This document shows, piece by piece, positions 63,470-64,000 of a DNA stretch of 64,000 nt. Source of the DNA: Clostridioides sp. ES-S-0010-02. GTDB taxonomy: Bacteria > Bacillota > Clostridia > Peptostreptococcales > Peptostreptococcaceae. Made by a program: the position numbers and the translations under genes. Where the stretch lies: positions 3,465,317 to 3,529,316 of the forward strand of contig CP067345.1 of assembly GCA_020641055.1 (NCBI GenBank). Direction: 5' to 3'. The notes under the pieces are model-generated. The model was given only the letters and a program-made list of their open reading frames with translations. It did no database searches and was not told where the DNA came from. The stretch's first letter is position 1. Each line of letters begins with the position of its first letter.

Positions 63470-63829
63470 TATATCACCTCCCCCTATTAAATAAATATTC
63501 AAGTTATCAAGATGTATGCTTTTTCTTTTTTGTACTGAGATTTATTTATTTCTAATTTATAATTTTTTCAAATATTACCTTATTATTTTAGATATTTATT
63601 TGTTTCATTTTATTAATATATGGGTATAATTTCATCACATTACTAACATATAATTTGTTTTATACTTTAAAACGACATTTTTTTATTTTTCTTGTATACA
63701 GAATACGCATAATATGTTATTATTATATTAGAAAATATATTTTTAAAAAAATATATAAAACAAATTAAGTATATAAAAATTAATTTTAACAACATTATTT
63801 ATCATTTAAATCTAAGGAGGAAATACTTA
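63470..63829. other. AT-rich divergent intergenic region upstream of pfl-type gene
   Basis: About 360 bases between the exchanger and the pyruvate formate-lyase-type gene. It is very AT-rich, with no ORF or structured element that I can support; the promoters of both genes must lie here. AAGGAGG stands at 63813-63821 before the pfl start. Confidence 0.4.
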
Positions 63830-64000
63830 ATGAATGCATGGCAAGGATTTAAAACAGGAAGATGGACTAAAGAAGTAAATGTCAGAGAGTTTATACAATT
63901 AAACTATTCTCCATATGAAGGAAATGACTCTTTCTTAGCTGGTGCTACTGAAAACACTAAAAAACTATGGGACAAAGCAATGGTCTTATTTAAAAAAGAA
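63830..64000 (+). CDS. pflD: Pyruvate formate-lyase-type glycyl radical enzyme (3' end outside window)
   Basis: The first 57 codons read MNAWQGFKTGRWTKEVNVRE, then FIQLNYSPYEGNDSFLAGATE, the highly conserved start of PflB, which splits pyruvate and CoA into formate and acetyl-CoA. Strong AAGGAGG site. The glycyl radical loop and active-site cysteines are beyond the window. The symbol pflD follows naming in C. difficile; the activating enzyme gene is expected downstream. Confidence 0.88.
   Translation, partial: MNAWQGFKTGRWTKEVNVREFIQLNYSPYEGNDSFLAGATENTKKLWDKAMVLFKKE

Overview
The window is low-GC, AT-rich Firmicutes DNA with strong GGAGG ribosome-binding sites and many intrinsic terminators. 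The gene content and order (Re-citrate synthase/aconitase/isocitrate dehydrogenase; rubrerythrin-perR-desulfoferrodoxin; spoVAC-D-E next to spoIIAA-spoIIAB-sigF; one large class A PBP with a Gly/Pro tail) point strongly to Clostridioides difficile. That assignment rests on recognised gene order, not on a database search. The window is chromosomal. Most genes lie on the minus strand, and both ends cut a gene (a PTS permease at the left, a pyruvate formate-lyase-type gene at the right).

Left part (1-22 kb). A trehalose/glucose-type PTS permease end faces a GntR repressor. Next come a CPBP-like membrane protein with a small HTH protein, and a marR-GNAT-nitroreductase group with a visible double MarR operator. 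The aksA-acnB-icd operon makes 2-oxoglutarate from oxaloacetate and acetyl-CoA. A DEAD-box helicase, a YkvI-type transporter and an MBL-fold enzyme follow. The oxidative-stress operon rbr-perR-dfx-(rubredoxin/GltB fusion) has a clear promoter and a PerR-type palindrome. Beyond it lie the remains of an [FeFe]-hydrogenase gene, a Usp protein with a PTS EIIB-like protein, a membrane EAL protein with a degenerate GGDEF motif, a flavodoxin-like protein and an 11-copy DUF4116 repeat protein.

Middle (22-45 kb). A sigma-54 activator is followed by a six-gene acyl-CoA cluster: crotonase, GntP permease, class III CoA-transferase, acyl-CoA dehydrogenase and EtfBA. The first gene of the cluster has a canonical -24/-12 promoter, and three copies of a palindromic motif lie 170-235 bp upstream as likely enhancer sites. 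Together these form a sigma-54-controlled pathway that probably imports a carboxylic acid, activates it to a CoA ester and reduces it; the substrate is unknown. I consider this the most interesting system here. Housekeeping genes follow: yebC, nadE, a split TauE/SafE exporter, a YigZ protein, a Nudix-like protein, a HEAT-repeat protein, hflX, an ABC-F ATPase and an amidase.

Right part (43-64 kb). This is largely sporulation and envelope: a SpoIVB-type protease, YunB, PBP1, the spoVA genes, and the spoIIA operon with a near-consensus sigma-H promoter. Set among them are a LysR-controlled DUF3100/M20/DUF1177 operon of unknown substrate and a LacI regulator. Beyond the spoIIA operon lie a molybdopterin oxidoreductase, a DUF6506 remnant, a DbpA-type helicase, a cation/Ca2+ exchanger and the start of a pfl gene. 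Three gene remnants (hydrogenase, CoA-transferase, DUF6506) and one small membrane ORF with no normal start codon show local gene decay.
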